From NCBI RefSeq assembly GCF_003332305.1, contig NZ_QOIO01000045.1, positions 1-49,318 of the forward strand: a stretch of DNA of 49,318 nt, in the 5' to 3' direction. The notes beneath the pieces were generated by a model. It made no database searches and had not been told where the DNA came from. It saw nothing but the letters and a program-made list of their open reading frames with translations. The DNA is from Microvirga aerophila. Lineage in GTDB: Bacteria; Pseudomonadota; Alphaproteobacteria; Rhizobiales; Beijerinckiaceae. Below are positions 31,016 to 38,765 of the stretch, in pieces. Position 1 is the first letter of the stretch. Each line of letters opens with the position of its first letter. Made by a program: the position numbers and the translations under genes.

Positions 31016-32272
31016 ATGGATACCCGCTTTGGCTCCTATAGCATTGCGTCTTCGGACCGGTTTGATCCGGAGCAGTTCTTCCGAGGATCCTTGGCTGATC
31101 TCAAGGCGGACGGCCGCTACCGGACCTTTCTCGAGCTGGAGCGCAGGGCAGGGCAGTTCCCCCTCGCTGATGCACCGGGGCGGTCCGACCCTGTCATCGT
31201 GTGGTGCTCGAACGACTATCTCGGCATGGGCCAGCACCCGGTGGTGCTCAAGGCCATGCACGAGGCCATCGACCGGGTGGGGACCGGGGCTGGTGGAACC
31301 CGCAACATCTCCGGCAACACCCGCGACCATGTCCTGCTCGAGCGCGAGCTTGCCAACCTGCACGGCAAGGAGGCGGCCCTCGTCTTCGCCACCGGCTACG
31401 TGACCAACGAGGCGGCGCTCTCGACGCTGGCGGGAATGATCCCGGGCTGCATCGTGTACTCGGATGCCCTGAACCATGCCTCGATGATCGCGGGCATCCG
31501 GCATTCCAAGGCCGAGAAGCGCATCTTCCGCCACAACGACGTGGAGCACCTCGAACACCTGATGGCGGCCGACGATCCGGCGCGGCCGAAGCTGGTGTGC
31601 TTCGAGAGTGTGTACTCGATGGATGCGGACGTCGGCCCAATCAAGGCGATCTGCGACGTCGCCGAGCGCTACGGCGCCATGACCTATCTTGACGAGGTCC
31701 ATGCCGTCGGATTGTACGGTGAGCGCGGCGCTGGCGTGGCCGAGCGCGAGGGCCAGATGCATCGCCTAACGGTGATCCAGGGAACCTTGGGCAAGGCCTT
31801 CGGCTGCGGCGGCGGCTACATCGCGGCCTCGGCTCCCCTGATCGATTTCGTGCGTAGCCATGCGCCCGGTTTCATCTTCACCACGTCGATGCCTCCTGCC
31901 GTCGCGGCCGCCGCGCGGGCGAGCGTGGCCTATCTCAAGGCCAGCACCTCCGAACGCAAGCGCCACCAGGAGGTTGTCGCCACGGTGAAGAGCCGACTCA
32001 AGGCCGCGGGAATTCCTGTCATGCCATCCGAGACCCACCTGGTTCCGGTGTTCGTGGGCGACGCCCATCTGGTCCGGCGCATCTCGGATGAGTTGCTGAC
32101 GCAGCACGGGATCTACATCCAGCCGATCAACTACCCCACCGTGCTACGCGGTACTGAGCGGCTGCGGATCACGCCGACCCCGCTCCACACAACCGAGCAG
32201 GTCGATCACCTCGTCGAGGCCCTGACGGCGGTGTTTCGGACGCACGGGCTTGAGACGGGGCAGGCGGCATGA
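31016..32272 (+). CDS. hemA: 5-aminolevulinate synthase
   Basis: A 418-residue PLP enzyme that condenses glycine with succinyl-CoA to form 5-aminolevulinate, the first step of heme synthesis in alphaproteobacteria. Visible family segments are VWCSNDYLGMGQHPVV near the N terminus, GTGAGGTRNISGNTRDHV, the DEVHAVGLYG aspartate region, the PLP lysine in QGTLGKAFGCGGG, and TSMPPAVAAAA. Length fits the family. It overlaps hisC by 4 bases (ATGA). A 29-bp palindrome sits right before it. Its place beside genes for cytochrome bd, Cox11 and DUF983 suggests extra heme supply for oxidases. A housekeeping copy may exist elsewhere. Confidence 0.95.
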   Translation: MDTRFGSYSIASSDRFDPEQFFRGSLADLKADGRYRTFLELERRAGQFPLADAPGRSDPVIVWCSNDYLGMGQHPVVLKAMHEAIDRVGTGAGGTRNISGNTRDHVLLERELANLHGKEAALVFATGYVTNEAALSTLAGMIPGCIVYSDALNHASMIAGIRHSKAEKRIFRHNDVEHLEHLMAADDPARPKLVCFESVYSMDADVGPIKAICDVAERYGAMTYLDEVHAVGLYGERGAGVAEREGQMHRLTVIQGTLGKAFGCGGGYIAASAPLIDFVRSHAPGFIFTTSMPPAVAAAARASVAYLKASTSERKRHQEVVATVKSRLKAAGIPVMPSETHLVPVFVGDAHLVRRISDELLTQHGIYIQPINYPTVLRGTERLRITPTPLHTTEQVDHLVEALTAVFRTHGLETGQAA

Positions 32273-33354
32273 CGTTCGAACGCGAGAACGTCCGGCGTAT
32301 GGCCGGATACGTCCCGGGTGAGCAGCCCCGTCGGGCGGTGGCCAAACTGAACACCAACGAGAACCCGTTCCCGCCCTGTGATGCGGTTCTTGCGACCCTG
32401 GCCGGGATCGACGGGGAAATGCTGCGCCGCTATCCCGATCCCACGGCCTGGGGCTTCCGCACCGCGGCGGCCCGCCTGCACGGCCTCACGCCGGACCACA
32501 TCGTGGCCACCAATGGCGGCGACGAGCTCCTGCGACTGGCACTGACGACGTTCCTGCCTCCCGGTGCCCCGCTCGGCCTCGCGGAGCCGAGCTACTCCCT
32601 CTATCCGGTGCTGGCGGCGGTTCATGACAGCCCGCTGTGCCCGGTGCCGTTGGCTGATGACTGGTCGGTGCCGGCCGACATTGCACGGCAATGGAACAGA
32701 GCCGGAGCCAGGCTCGCGATCCTCGTCAACCCGCATGCCCCATCGGGGCGACTTACAGCGGCTCAGGAACTGGCGGAAGTGGCACGGACCTTCAAGGGCG
32801 TGCTGGTGATCGACGAGGCCTATATCGATTTCGTTGATCCGGGAATTGCACACGACACCATCGCCTTGGTGCGGGAGGCCGACAACGTCCTGCTCCTGCG
32901 GACCATGAGCAAGGGCTATTCCCTGGCCGGGCTGCGTCTGGGCTACGGGATCGGCTCGCCAGGATTGGTTTCACCGATGCTGTCGAAGACCAAGGATTCG
33001 TACAACGTGGATGTCGTTGCCCAACGGGTAGGGGAGACGGCTCTGCGTCACAACTGGGAGGCGGCTGAGAGATGGGCCTTCGTTCGCGAGGAGCGAAGCC
33101 GGATGGCACGCGAACTCTCCGTTCGAGGGCTCATCTGCGCTCCCTCCCAGGCGAATTTCCTGCTCGCGACGATGACTTCACGGCCTCCCGGGACAGCAAG
33201 GCGTCTGCTGCGGGAATTGGCGGACGAAGGAATCTTCGTCAGGTGGTTCGACCAGGAGCGGCTCCGCGACAGCCTCCGGATCTCGCTCGGCAGGGCGGCC
33301 GAGAACGATGCGTTGCTCGCTGCGTTTGATCGTCTCCTTCCTCAACCGTCCTGA
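32269..33354 (+). CDS. hisC: Histidinol-phosphate aminotransferase-like enzyme
   Basis: A 361-residue class I/II PLP aminotransferase. It has the HisC pattern: KLNTNENPFPP at residues 25-35, NGGDELLRLAL, EPSYSLYPVL, the VIDEAYIDF aspartate segment, and the PLP lysine in MSKGYSLAGLRLGYG. It likely transfers an amino group in histidine synthesis or from a related substrate such as an aromatic amino acid. Translationally coupled to hemA by a 4-base overlap, an unusual pairing since no other his gene is present. Both are PLP enzymes and both sit near a PLP-binding MocR regulator. Confidence 0.88.
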   Translation: MTFERENVRRMAGYVPGEQPRRAVAKLNTNENPFPPCDAVLATLAGIDGEMLRRYPDPTAWGFRTAAARLHGLTPDHIVATNGGDELLRLALTTFLPPGAPLGLAEPSYSLYPVLAAVHDSPLCPVPLADDWSVPADIARQWNRAGARLAILVNPHAPSGRLTAAQELAEVARTFKGVLVIDEAYIDFVDPGIAHDTIALVREADNVLLLRTMSKGYSLAGLRLGYGIGSPGLVSPMLSKTKDSYNVDVVAQRVGETALRHNWEAAERWAFVREERSRMARELSVRGLICAPSQANFLLATMTSRPPGTARRLLRELADEGIFVRWFDQERLRDSLRISLGRAAENDALLAAFDRLLPQPS

Positions 33355-33384
33355 CATCGTCCGGACCCTTCGTCTGGGGATCGG

Positions 33385-33409
33385 AAGGGAAGTGCAAGGT
33401 GCTTCCCTT
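33385..33409. terminator. Hairpin between convergent hisC and Cox11 genes
   Basis: AAGGGAAG and CTTCCCTT form a perfect 8-bp stem with a 9-base loop in the 64-base gap between two converging genes. It has no strong T run on either side, but its position fits a shared terminator. Confidence 0.6.
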
Positions 33410-33418
33410 ATCAAGGAT

Positions 33419-33991
33419 TCACTCGGCCGAAGCCTCCAGGGACTTGCCGTTCTTCGACGGAAAGTACGTGTACGAGAGAGTGATGTCGTGAACATCGGCC
33501 ATGCCCGGATCATCCGCGATGGCCGGGTCGATGTAGAACACCACCGCTGCCTCCATGGTCTCGCCTGCCTGGAGGGTGTTCTCCTGGAAGCAGAAGCATT
33601 CCAGCTTCATGAAATGGCTGCCGGCCAGCTCGGGCAGGACGTTGTACGTCGCCATGGCCGTCGCCGGGGCGACGCCCGTGTTCCGGATCGTGTACGTCAC
33701 TGTCTGGGTCTCGCCGACCTTGATCTTGATCGCGGGCGTCTCGGGCGTGAAGCGCCATGGGAGATTGGGTGCCACGTTCGCGTCGAACCGGATGGTCAGC
33801 GTGCGGTCGAGCACCCTATCGGCGGGCCTGGAGGCGAGCATTGGCGTGCCACCGAAGCCCGTAACGGTGCAGAACAGGTTGTAGAGCGGGACGGAGGCAT
33901 AGGCGAGGCCGAGCATGCCGGCCGCGACGGCCAGGCAGGTCAGGGCCGTGTTGCGGGTTCGTCCCGCAGGCGAACGATCGGTGTCGGACAT
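33419..33991 (-). CDS. ctaG: Cytochrome c oxidase assembly protein Cox11/CtaG
   Basis: A 190-residue membrane-anchored copper chaperone that delivers copper to the CuB site of heme-copper oxidases. One N-terminal helix (LTCLAVAAGMLGLAYASVPLY) is followed by a periplasmic immunoglobulin-like domain. The copper-binding CFCF motif is intact (MKLECFCFQENTL), as are LYNLFCTVTGFGGT and the ITLSYTYF end. Start ATG 33991 gives the family-typical length; a much longer open frame upstream is discarded. No cox structural genes are in the window. It lies 32 bases after DUF983 in one operon. Confidence 0.92.
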   Translation of the reverse strand: MSDTDRSPAGRTRNTALTCLAVAAGMLGLAYASVPLYNLFCTVTGFGGTPMLASRPADRVLDRTLTIRFDANVAPNLPWRFTPETPAIKIKVGETQTVTYTIRNTGVAPATAMATYNVLPELAGSHFMKLECFCFQENTLQAGETMEAAVVFYIDPAIADDPGMADVHDITLSYTYFPSKNGKSLEASAE

Positions 33992-34023
33992 GGCAGCAAC
34001 CTTCGAGGGCAGGGACCGACAAC

Positions 34024-34455
34024 TCAGCGGCGGGGACCGACGGGGCCTGGGGAGGGCGGTCCCTTCTCCGCTACCTGCCGCGGGACGGCGAAGCGGCCTT
34101 CCTCGGCCTTGTGGAAGTACTGGCTCGCAACCAGCATGCCCTTGGCGATGCGGATCGGCGGGATGCAGGTCAGCAGCAGAAACGGCCCTGATGTGAGCAG
34201 GTGAACCCAGACGGATGGCTCCCACATGATCTCGACCCAGACACCGAACCCGGCCGCCGGAATGCCCATGATGATCATGATGAAGAAGGCCGGACCGTCG
34301 GCCGGATCGGCGAAGGAGTAGTCGAGGCCACACGACTCGCAACGTGGGGCGAGTGTCAGGAAGCCATTGAACAGGCGTCCCTTGCCGCACCGGGGGCAGC
34401 GGCACTTAAGGCCGTGCTTGAGGATGGCGTCCTTCGCGGTGAGGTTCATGGTCAT
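34024..34455 (-). CDS. DUF983 membrane protein
   Basis: A 143-residue protein with a zinc-ribbon-like N terminus (CRCPRCGKGRLF and then CESCGLDYSF, four Cys in two CxxC pairs) and two membrane helices (PAFFIMIIMGIPAAGFGVWV, LLTSGPFLLLTCIP). DUF983 genes commonly sit beside ctaG and cytochrome oxidase genes in alphaproteobacteria, so a role in oxidase assembly is likely though not shown. AAGGAG precedes the first ATG at good distance. First gene of the short DUF983-ctaG operon; the operator at 34504 lies 49 bases upstream of it and is shared with the divergent MocR gene's promoter region. Confidence 0.88.
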   Translation of the reverse strand: MTMNLTAKDAILKHGLKCRCPRCGKGRLFNGFLTLAPRCESCGLDYSFADPADGPAFFIMIIMGIPAAGFGVWVEIMWEPSVWVHLLTSGPFLLLTCIPPIRIAKGMLVASQYFHKAEEGRFAVPRQVAEKGPPSPGPVGPRR

Positions 34456-34503
34456 GTCGGCTCCTTCCGGCCTGCACCCCCGGCACCCAAGGGCACCCAG
34501 CTA

Positions 34504-34526
34504 TGTATGGATTGACGTCCCATACA
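34504..34526. promoter_or_regulatory. MocR-type operator between DUF983 and the MocR gene
   Basis: TGTATGG (34504-34510) and CCATACA (34520-34526) are inverted arms with a 9-base spacer, exactly the pattern and spacing seen in the hemA palindrome at 30962. It lies between the divergent DUF983 and MocR genes. Confidence 0.7.
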
Positions 34527-34603
34527 AATAGACGTAAATTCTCCTGCGAGGCCGGGCCAGCTTTAGCCTTTCGCGGATTTGCAGCGGCCTCACACGCGCA
34601 CTA

Positions 34604-34627
34604 TGTATGTTATGAGTACTCCCTACA
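34604..34627 (+). promoter_or_regulatory. Possible MocR autoregulatory site
   Basis: TGTATGT and CCCTACA with a 10-base spacer, 28 bases before the MocR start. This is one mismatch per arm and one extra spacer base compared with the other two operators, so it is the weakest of the three. Confidence 0.45.
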
Positions 34628-34654
34628 TTTACAAGACAAGAAGGTCAATAACAC

Positions 34655-36040
34655 ATGTTGTCCTGGATGCCGCGGCTTGAAACGGGACATGGGCCCAAGT
34701 ACCGGGCCATCGCCGAGGCACTGCTGGCCGACGTGCAGTCCGGGCGCCTCAAGCCGGGCCATCGCCTGCCGCCGCAGCGCCAGCTCGCGAAGGAGCTCAG
34801 GGTGGACCTCACTACCGTCACCCGTGCCTTCAACGAGGCCCGTCGGATGGGGCTGATCGAAGCGAACACCGGGCGGGGCAGCTACGTGCGCGGACAGGCT
34901 CCGGAACAGAACAATGTCGCGCCTGCCGGATCTCCGATTATCGACCTGAGCATGAACATGCCCCCGCAGCCGCCGGCGGCGAAGCTGCGCGAGCGCATTC
35001 AGGAGGGAATCGCGGGCGTGCTTTCGTCGCCGCACGGGCTCATGCACCTGCACTACCAGGAGAGCGTGGGTGCCGGACCGGACCGAACTGCTGCCGCCCG
35101 CTGGCTCGCAGCCCGCCTTGGCGCGGTTCCCATCGACCGCGTCGTGGTGACCGGCGGCGCTCAGACGGCGCTCTATGCCATCGTGCGGATCCTGGCGGAT
35201 CCCGGCGACGCCATCTGCGTTCCGGATCTCACCTATCCGGGACTGCGGGCTATCGCCGAGCAGCTCAACGTGCGGCTGGTCCCGGTGGCCATGGACGGGG
35301 AGGGGCTCGATCCTGCCGCCTTGGAGGAGGCGTGCGGGCACGAGCGACCGAAGGCGGTCTATTGTGTCCCGACCATCCACAATCCGACGACCGCGACCAT
35401 GTCGGCCAAGCGGCGCGAGGCCATCGCCGAGGTGGTCCGCCGCCACGGGATCGCGATCATCGAGGACGATGCCTACGGGGCATTGCCCCGGCAGGCCCCC
35501 GCGCCGATCGCGGCCCTCGCGCCCGACCTCACTTGGCACATCGCCACCCTGTCGAAGTGCGTGACGCCCACCCTACGCACCGCCTACGTCGTCACGCCGG
35601 GCATGGCCGAAACCCTACGGCTCGCGGCGGAGATCCGCGCCATGTCCCTGATGATGCCGCCGCTTATGGCGGCTCTCGCCTCAAGATGGATCCTGGATGG
35701 CACGCTGGACGCGATCACGGCAGCAATCCGCGAGGAAAGCGCGGCCCGGCAGGCTATCGCAGGTCGGGTCCTGCAAGGCCTCGAGTTCCAGGCCCACCCG
35801 GAGGGGCATCACCTGTGGCTGACCCTGCCGGAGCGCTGGCGCCGGGCCGACCTCAATCTCTATGCACGACAGTCGGGTCTTGCCTTGGTGTCGAGCGAGG
35901 CCTTTGCGGTCGGGCCTGCTCCGGATGCTATTCGCGTCTCCCTTGGCGCGGCACAGAGCCAGGCGGTGCTGGAACGGGGGCTCAACCTGCTTGGAGCCGT
36001 CCTGTCGCATGGCCCCAGTGCTCTGTCCTCGATCGTGTGA
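34655..36040 (+). CDS. MocR-family regulator (GntR helix-turn-helix with aminotransferase domain)
   Basis: A 461-residue regulator. A GntR-type winged helix spans about residues 12-75 (KYRAIAEALLADVQSGRLKP, then LPPQRQLAKELRVDLTTVTR) and is followed by a fold-type I aminotransferase-like domain with PLP lysine in LSKCVTPTLRTAYV. MocR regulators bind PLP or an amino compound adduct and control genes such as gabT, pdxST or tauAB. Here the shared TGTATGG-N9-CCATACA dyads sit before hemA, before DUF983-ctaG, and in weaker form before itself, so it probably ties heme synthesis and oxidase assembly to a PLP-related or amino-acid signal. That assignment is inference. Confidence 0.9.
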   Translation: MLSWMPRLETGHGPKYRAIAEALLADVQSGRLKPGHRLPPQRQLAKELRVDLTTVTRAFNEARRMGLIEANTGRGSYVRGQAPEQNNVAPAGSPIIDLSMNMPPQPPAAKLRERIQEGIAGVLSSPHGLMHLHYQESVGAGPDRTAAARWLAARLGAVPIDRVVVTGGAQTALYAIVRILADPGDAICVPDLTYPGLRAIAEQLNVRLVPVAMDGEGLDPAALEEACGHERPKAVYCVPTIHNPTTATMSAKRREAIAEVVRRHGIAIIEDDAYGALPRQAPAPIAALAPDLTWHIATLSKCVTPTLRTAYVVTPGMAETLRLAAEIRAMSLMMPPLMAALASRWILDGTLDAITAAIREESAARQAIAGRVLQGLEFQAHPEGHHLWLTLPERWRRADLNLYARQSGLALVSSEAFAVGPAPDAIRVSLGAAQSQAVLERGLNLLGAVLSHGPSALSSIV

Positions 36041-36203
36041 CCTTGGTGAAGAACAGACACCGTGTGGCATCCTAGAATGATCGTTTCATCTAAGGGTATC
36101 TGTCACTGGGTTGGGGAACCAATGGACGACACCCGCTTCATCTGACGGCAGGGGTCGGATAAACGCTGATCACGCGGAGGAACGGAAGTGACTTTGACGA
36201 TCC

Positions 36204-36482
36204 TCATCCAACAACGAGATCATTGACCTCAGGGTGACGGCTGACCCAGCCCGTCATGAACGAGCACCGGACAACCGCCTGACGCCCACTCTCACGGATC
36301 TGCCGGAACACGCCCTCTGCCAGTTTGGATCCGATCCCCTGACCCGATAGCTGTTGAGGCACGTCGGTATGAATGAGAACGACCTTGCCATCCTCCAGCC
36401 GGTAATAGGCTGCCGCAATCGTGTCTCCGATGGCCATCTCAAAGCGGCGAGCGGCTGTATTTTCAGTGACTCTGTCGTCCAT
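36204..36482 (-). CDS. Small GNAT-like N-acetyltransferase (COG2388 type)
   Basis: A 92-residue protein of the short YidJ/YjdJ-like GNAT branch. It has the acetyl-CoA loop QLSGQGIGSKLAEGVF and the end motif CSFMTGWVSRHPE typical of the branch. The substrate is unknown. Start ATG 36482 has AGGAG about 9 bases upstream; an earlier in-frame start adds 25 residues without family match. It is isolated between MocR and the 37-kb gene set, on the opposite strand to both. Confidence 0.82.
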   Translation of the reverse strand: MDDRVTENTAARRFEMAIGDTIAAAYYRLEDGKVVLIHTDVPQQLSGQGIGSKLAEGVFRQIRESGRQAVVRCSFMTGWVSRHPEVNDLVVG

Positions 36483-36949
36483 AGGGTTGCTCCTGTTGGT
36501 ATGCTGGCGGCAAAGGCTGCCTTTGGTGATAACAATTAATTTCGCGTACGCAGACACACCGATCCGTTCCGACGATGCCAGTTGAGGCGGTGCTGTTCGT
36601 GCACTGATCCGCTCTCATTGATCACATTTCAGATGGCAGTATGTCGGTACCTGCCGCAGCGCACGCGGGATGAGAGAATACTGTCTTTCCCCCTGTCACG
36701 ACCCCAAGGACGCAAGTGTGGCTTGGTGCTTCAATGGGCATGGGCAGAAAGGTTTAGCAGCCACCATACCAAGGTATAGGTCCATTCGACCGCTGCATAG
36801 TCTGGCCGCGCCTTGCCTAGACCAGAACATAGCTTTCGCGATCGGTGAAACGAGCCATGATTGGACAACTGCCCTTTGAGGGGACAGCCCCAATAGAGGC
36901 CTCCTCAGATAGGAGCAGGCTCTCTGAAGCTTAAGGTAAGGAACACAAA
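36483..36949. other. Intergenic region with a weak StyR-like box
   Basis: No gene recognised on either strand. The region holds a dyad at 36764-36779, listed separately, and a reasonable ribosome-binding site (AAGGA) just before the isochorismatase-like start. Nothing else was seen. Confidence 0.5.
36764..36779. promoter_or_regulatory. StyR-like box before the 37-kb gene set
   Basis: CCATACCAAGGTATAG; read on the other strand, CTATACCTTGGTATGG. The latter has the form CTAwAC-N4-GTATGG, one base off the arm consensus and the same right arm as the box at 20085. It lies 171 bases before the isochorismatase-like start, farther than in the other cases. Confidence 0.45.
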
Positions 36950-37627
36950 ATGGGACACGTTCTGCCCAGTGGGGGCGGCAAAGCTCTGATGAATGTCGAC
37001 GACGCAGCGTTGCTCCTGCTCGATCATCAGACGGGTCTCTTTCAGACTGTCAAGGACATCACGGTCGCTGAATTGCGTGCCAACGTGTCGGCACTCGCCC
37101 AGATTGCTACTCTGCTGAAGCTGCCGATCATTACAACGGCCTCGGAACCGGAAGGGCCAAATGGTCCGCTGATGCCGGAGTTAGCCGAGCTGGCGCCCCA
37201 TGCCATCTACGTGCCGCGGAACGGCGAGGTGAATGCCTGGGACAATGATCTGTTCGTTCAGACGGTCGAGGAGACGGGCAAAAAGACGCTGATCATGGCC
37301 GGCGTCTGGACGAGCGTATGCGTCATGTTTCCGGCCCTCGATGCCAAGGCCGCAGGCTTCAACGTTTATGCCGTTGTTGATGCATCCGGTGATCCCAGCC
37401 AAATGGCCTCCCGCACGACCCTTGCCCGGTTCGCTCAGTCCGGGGTCGTGCCGACAACCACCAATGCGGTAATCTGCGAGCTTCACCGCACTTGGCGGCG
37501 CCCGGAGGCGGCGGCAATCGCCGACATCTATACCGTCGCCACACCCGACTATCGCACCGTCATGGAGAGCTATCAGAAGGCCAAGGACGTCGGTTCGGCG
37601 CAGAAGCAATACCAGGACCGCATGTAA
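36950..37627 (+). CDS. Isochorismatase-family hydrolase (YcaC-like)
   Basis: A 225-residue cytoplasmic protein of the cysteine-hydrolase fold. The Asp is in LLLDHQTGLF and the nucleophile Cys in GVWTSVCVMF. At the usual Lys position the sequence is VPRNGEVNAWDN, matching the YcaC-like branch, so the exact chemistry is uncertain. No signal peptide. It heads a plus-strand series with a cupin, DoxX, amidohydrolase, DoxX, MFS, a second isochorismatase-like gene and RidA. A weak StyR-like box lies upstream. AAGGA is its ribosome-binding site; a later ATG at MNVDDAA is an alternative. Confidence 0.87.
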   Translation: MGHVLPSGGGKALMNVDDAALLLLDHQTGLFQTVKDITVAELRANVSALAQIATLLKLPIITTASEPEGPNGPLMPELAELAPHAIYVPRNGEVNAWDNDLFVQTVEETGKKTLIMAGVWTSVCVMFPALDAKAAGFNVYAVVDASGDPSQMASRTTLARFAQSGVVPTTTNAVICELHRTWRRPEAAAIADIYTVATPDYRTVMESYQKAKDVGSAQKQYQDRM

Positions 37628-37669
37628 GGGCATGTGCACACGGGCATTAGCCTGAACGGAGGAGATCCG

Positions 37670-38119
37670 ATGAGAATAATGATGAGTGCCGCAGCGACAG
37701 CGTTGTTGCTGACCGTGGGAAATGCCGATGCCCAAGCGCCTGGTTCGCCGGATAAGGGAGTAAACCTTCCTGGCTCCAAGAACGCGAAAGTGACGGAAGT
37801 CTACCAGCGGGCTTTGCCGGGAATCCCTGGCAAGAGCATCAAGGGCGTTATGGTCGAATACGGACCCGGTGGATATTCGCCGTCCCACACCCATGCAAAA
37901 TCCGCAATCATCTACGCAACGGTGATCGAAGGTGCTGTTCGCAGCCAGGTCAACGAAGGACCTGTCGTGACCTATCAGACCGGTCAGAACTGGACGGAGA
38001 TGCCTGGCGATCATCATCGTGTCAGCGCCAATGCGAGCGAGACGCAGCCGGCCAAGATCCATGCTGTCTTCGTTGTAGACGACGTGGACACTGAACTGAC
38101 GGTCCCGGACAAGAAGTGA
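37670..38119 (+). CDS. Exported cupin-domain protein
   Basis: A 149-residue protein with a signal peptide (MMSAAATALLLTVGNADA) and a cupin core with metal-binding His residues in YSPSHTHAKS and PGDHHRVSAN. It is a close paralogue of the cupin at 23.7 kb over the whole core. Start ATG 37670 with GGAGGAG upstream; an in-frame start at 37634 was rejected for lack of such a site. It follows the isochorismatase-like gene by 42 bases, mirroring the cupin/isochorismatase pair in the first set, though in reverse order. Confidence 0.87.
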   Translation: MRIMMSAAATALLLTVGNADAQAPGSPDKGVNLPGSKNAKVTEVYQRALPGIPGKSIKGVMVEYGPGGYSPSHTHAKSAIIYATVIEGAVRSQVNEGPVVTYQTGQNWTEMPGDHHRVSANASETQPAKIHAVFVVDDVDTELTVPDKK

Positions 38120-38216
38120 TGAGCCTTCCGGCTTCTCAGTGAAAGCGTGGGCTCGCAGGACGACAAAAGGGCGTCTGGCAGAGGTCGCGACCAACCGGTT
38201 TCCATGGAGGCGGATC

Positions 38217-38672
38217 ATGAACGACTTTGGCGCCGGGAGGATCAGGGACGAGCTCATTCTGATCGCTCGCTTCCTGCTTGCCTTGTTGTTTCTGATATTT
38301 GGCTGGGAGAAGCTCGGTGATTATTCAGGGACCGTCGCCTACATGACGCAGAGCGGCGCTCCCCTGCCGACGATCGCCGCTCTCGTGGCGATCGTGGTCG
38401 AGTTCGTATTGTCAATCGCGATCATCCTTGGCATCTGGACGCGGCCCTTAGCGGTGGTGCTGGCGCTCTATAGCCTTGCTACTGCGTACATCGGCCATCC
38501 CTACTGGAGCATGGAAGGGGTCAACCGCTCTGCGAACATGATCAACTTCTACAAGAACTTCAGCATCATCGGCGGCTTCATGCTGCTGTATCTGACAGGC
38601 CCGGGCAAATACTCGATTGATGCAAGGCTAGGATTGGTTCGTACTCCACCGCTGCGATCTCAGATGCACTGA
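38217..38672 (+). CDS. DoxX-family membrane protein
   Basis: A 151-residue protein with four predicted membrane helices (residues about 15-32, 55-72, 78-95 and 115-132). It has the DoxX patterns LIARFLLALLFLIFGWEKL and the SMEGVNRSANMINFYKNFSIIGGF end. The family's role is unsettled; members accompany redox and sulfur-oxidation genes. ATG 38217 has GGAGGCGG upstream. It sits between the cupin and the amidohydrolase and is only distantly related to the other DoxX gene at 40.7 kb. Confidence 0.87.
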   Translation: MNDFGAGRIRDELILIARFLLALLFLIFGWEKLGDYSGTVAYMTQSGAPLPTIAALVAIVVEFVLSIAIILGIWTRPLAVVLALYSLATAYIGHPYWSMEGVNRSANMINFYKNFSIIGGFMLLYLTGPGKYSIDARLGLVRTPPLRSQMH

Positions 38673-38765
38673 GCTGCCGCAGGCCGGCGAGTGTCAAGTC
38701 GGCCATCGTTCAGGGGCTTGGACTCAAGCTCGAGCGATCTCGAATAAGAGACAGGAACTTCGGTC

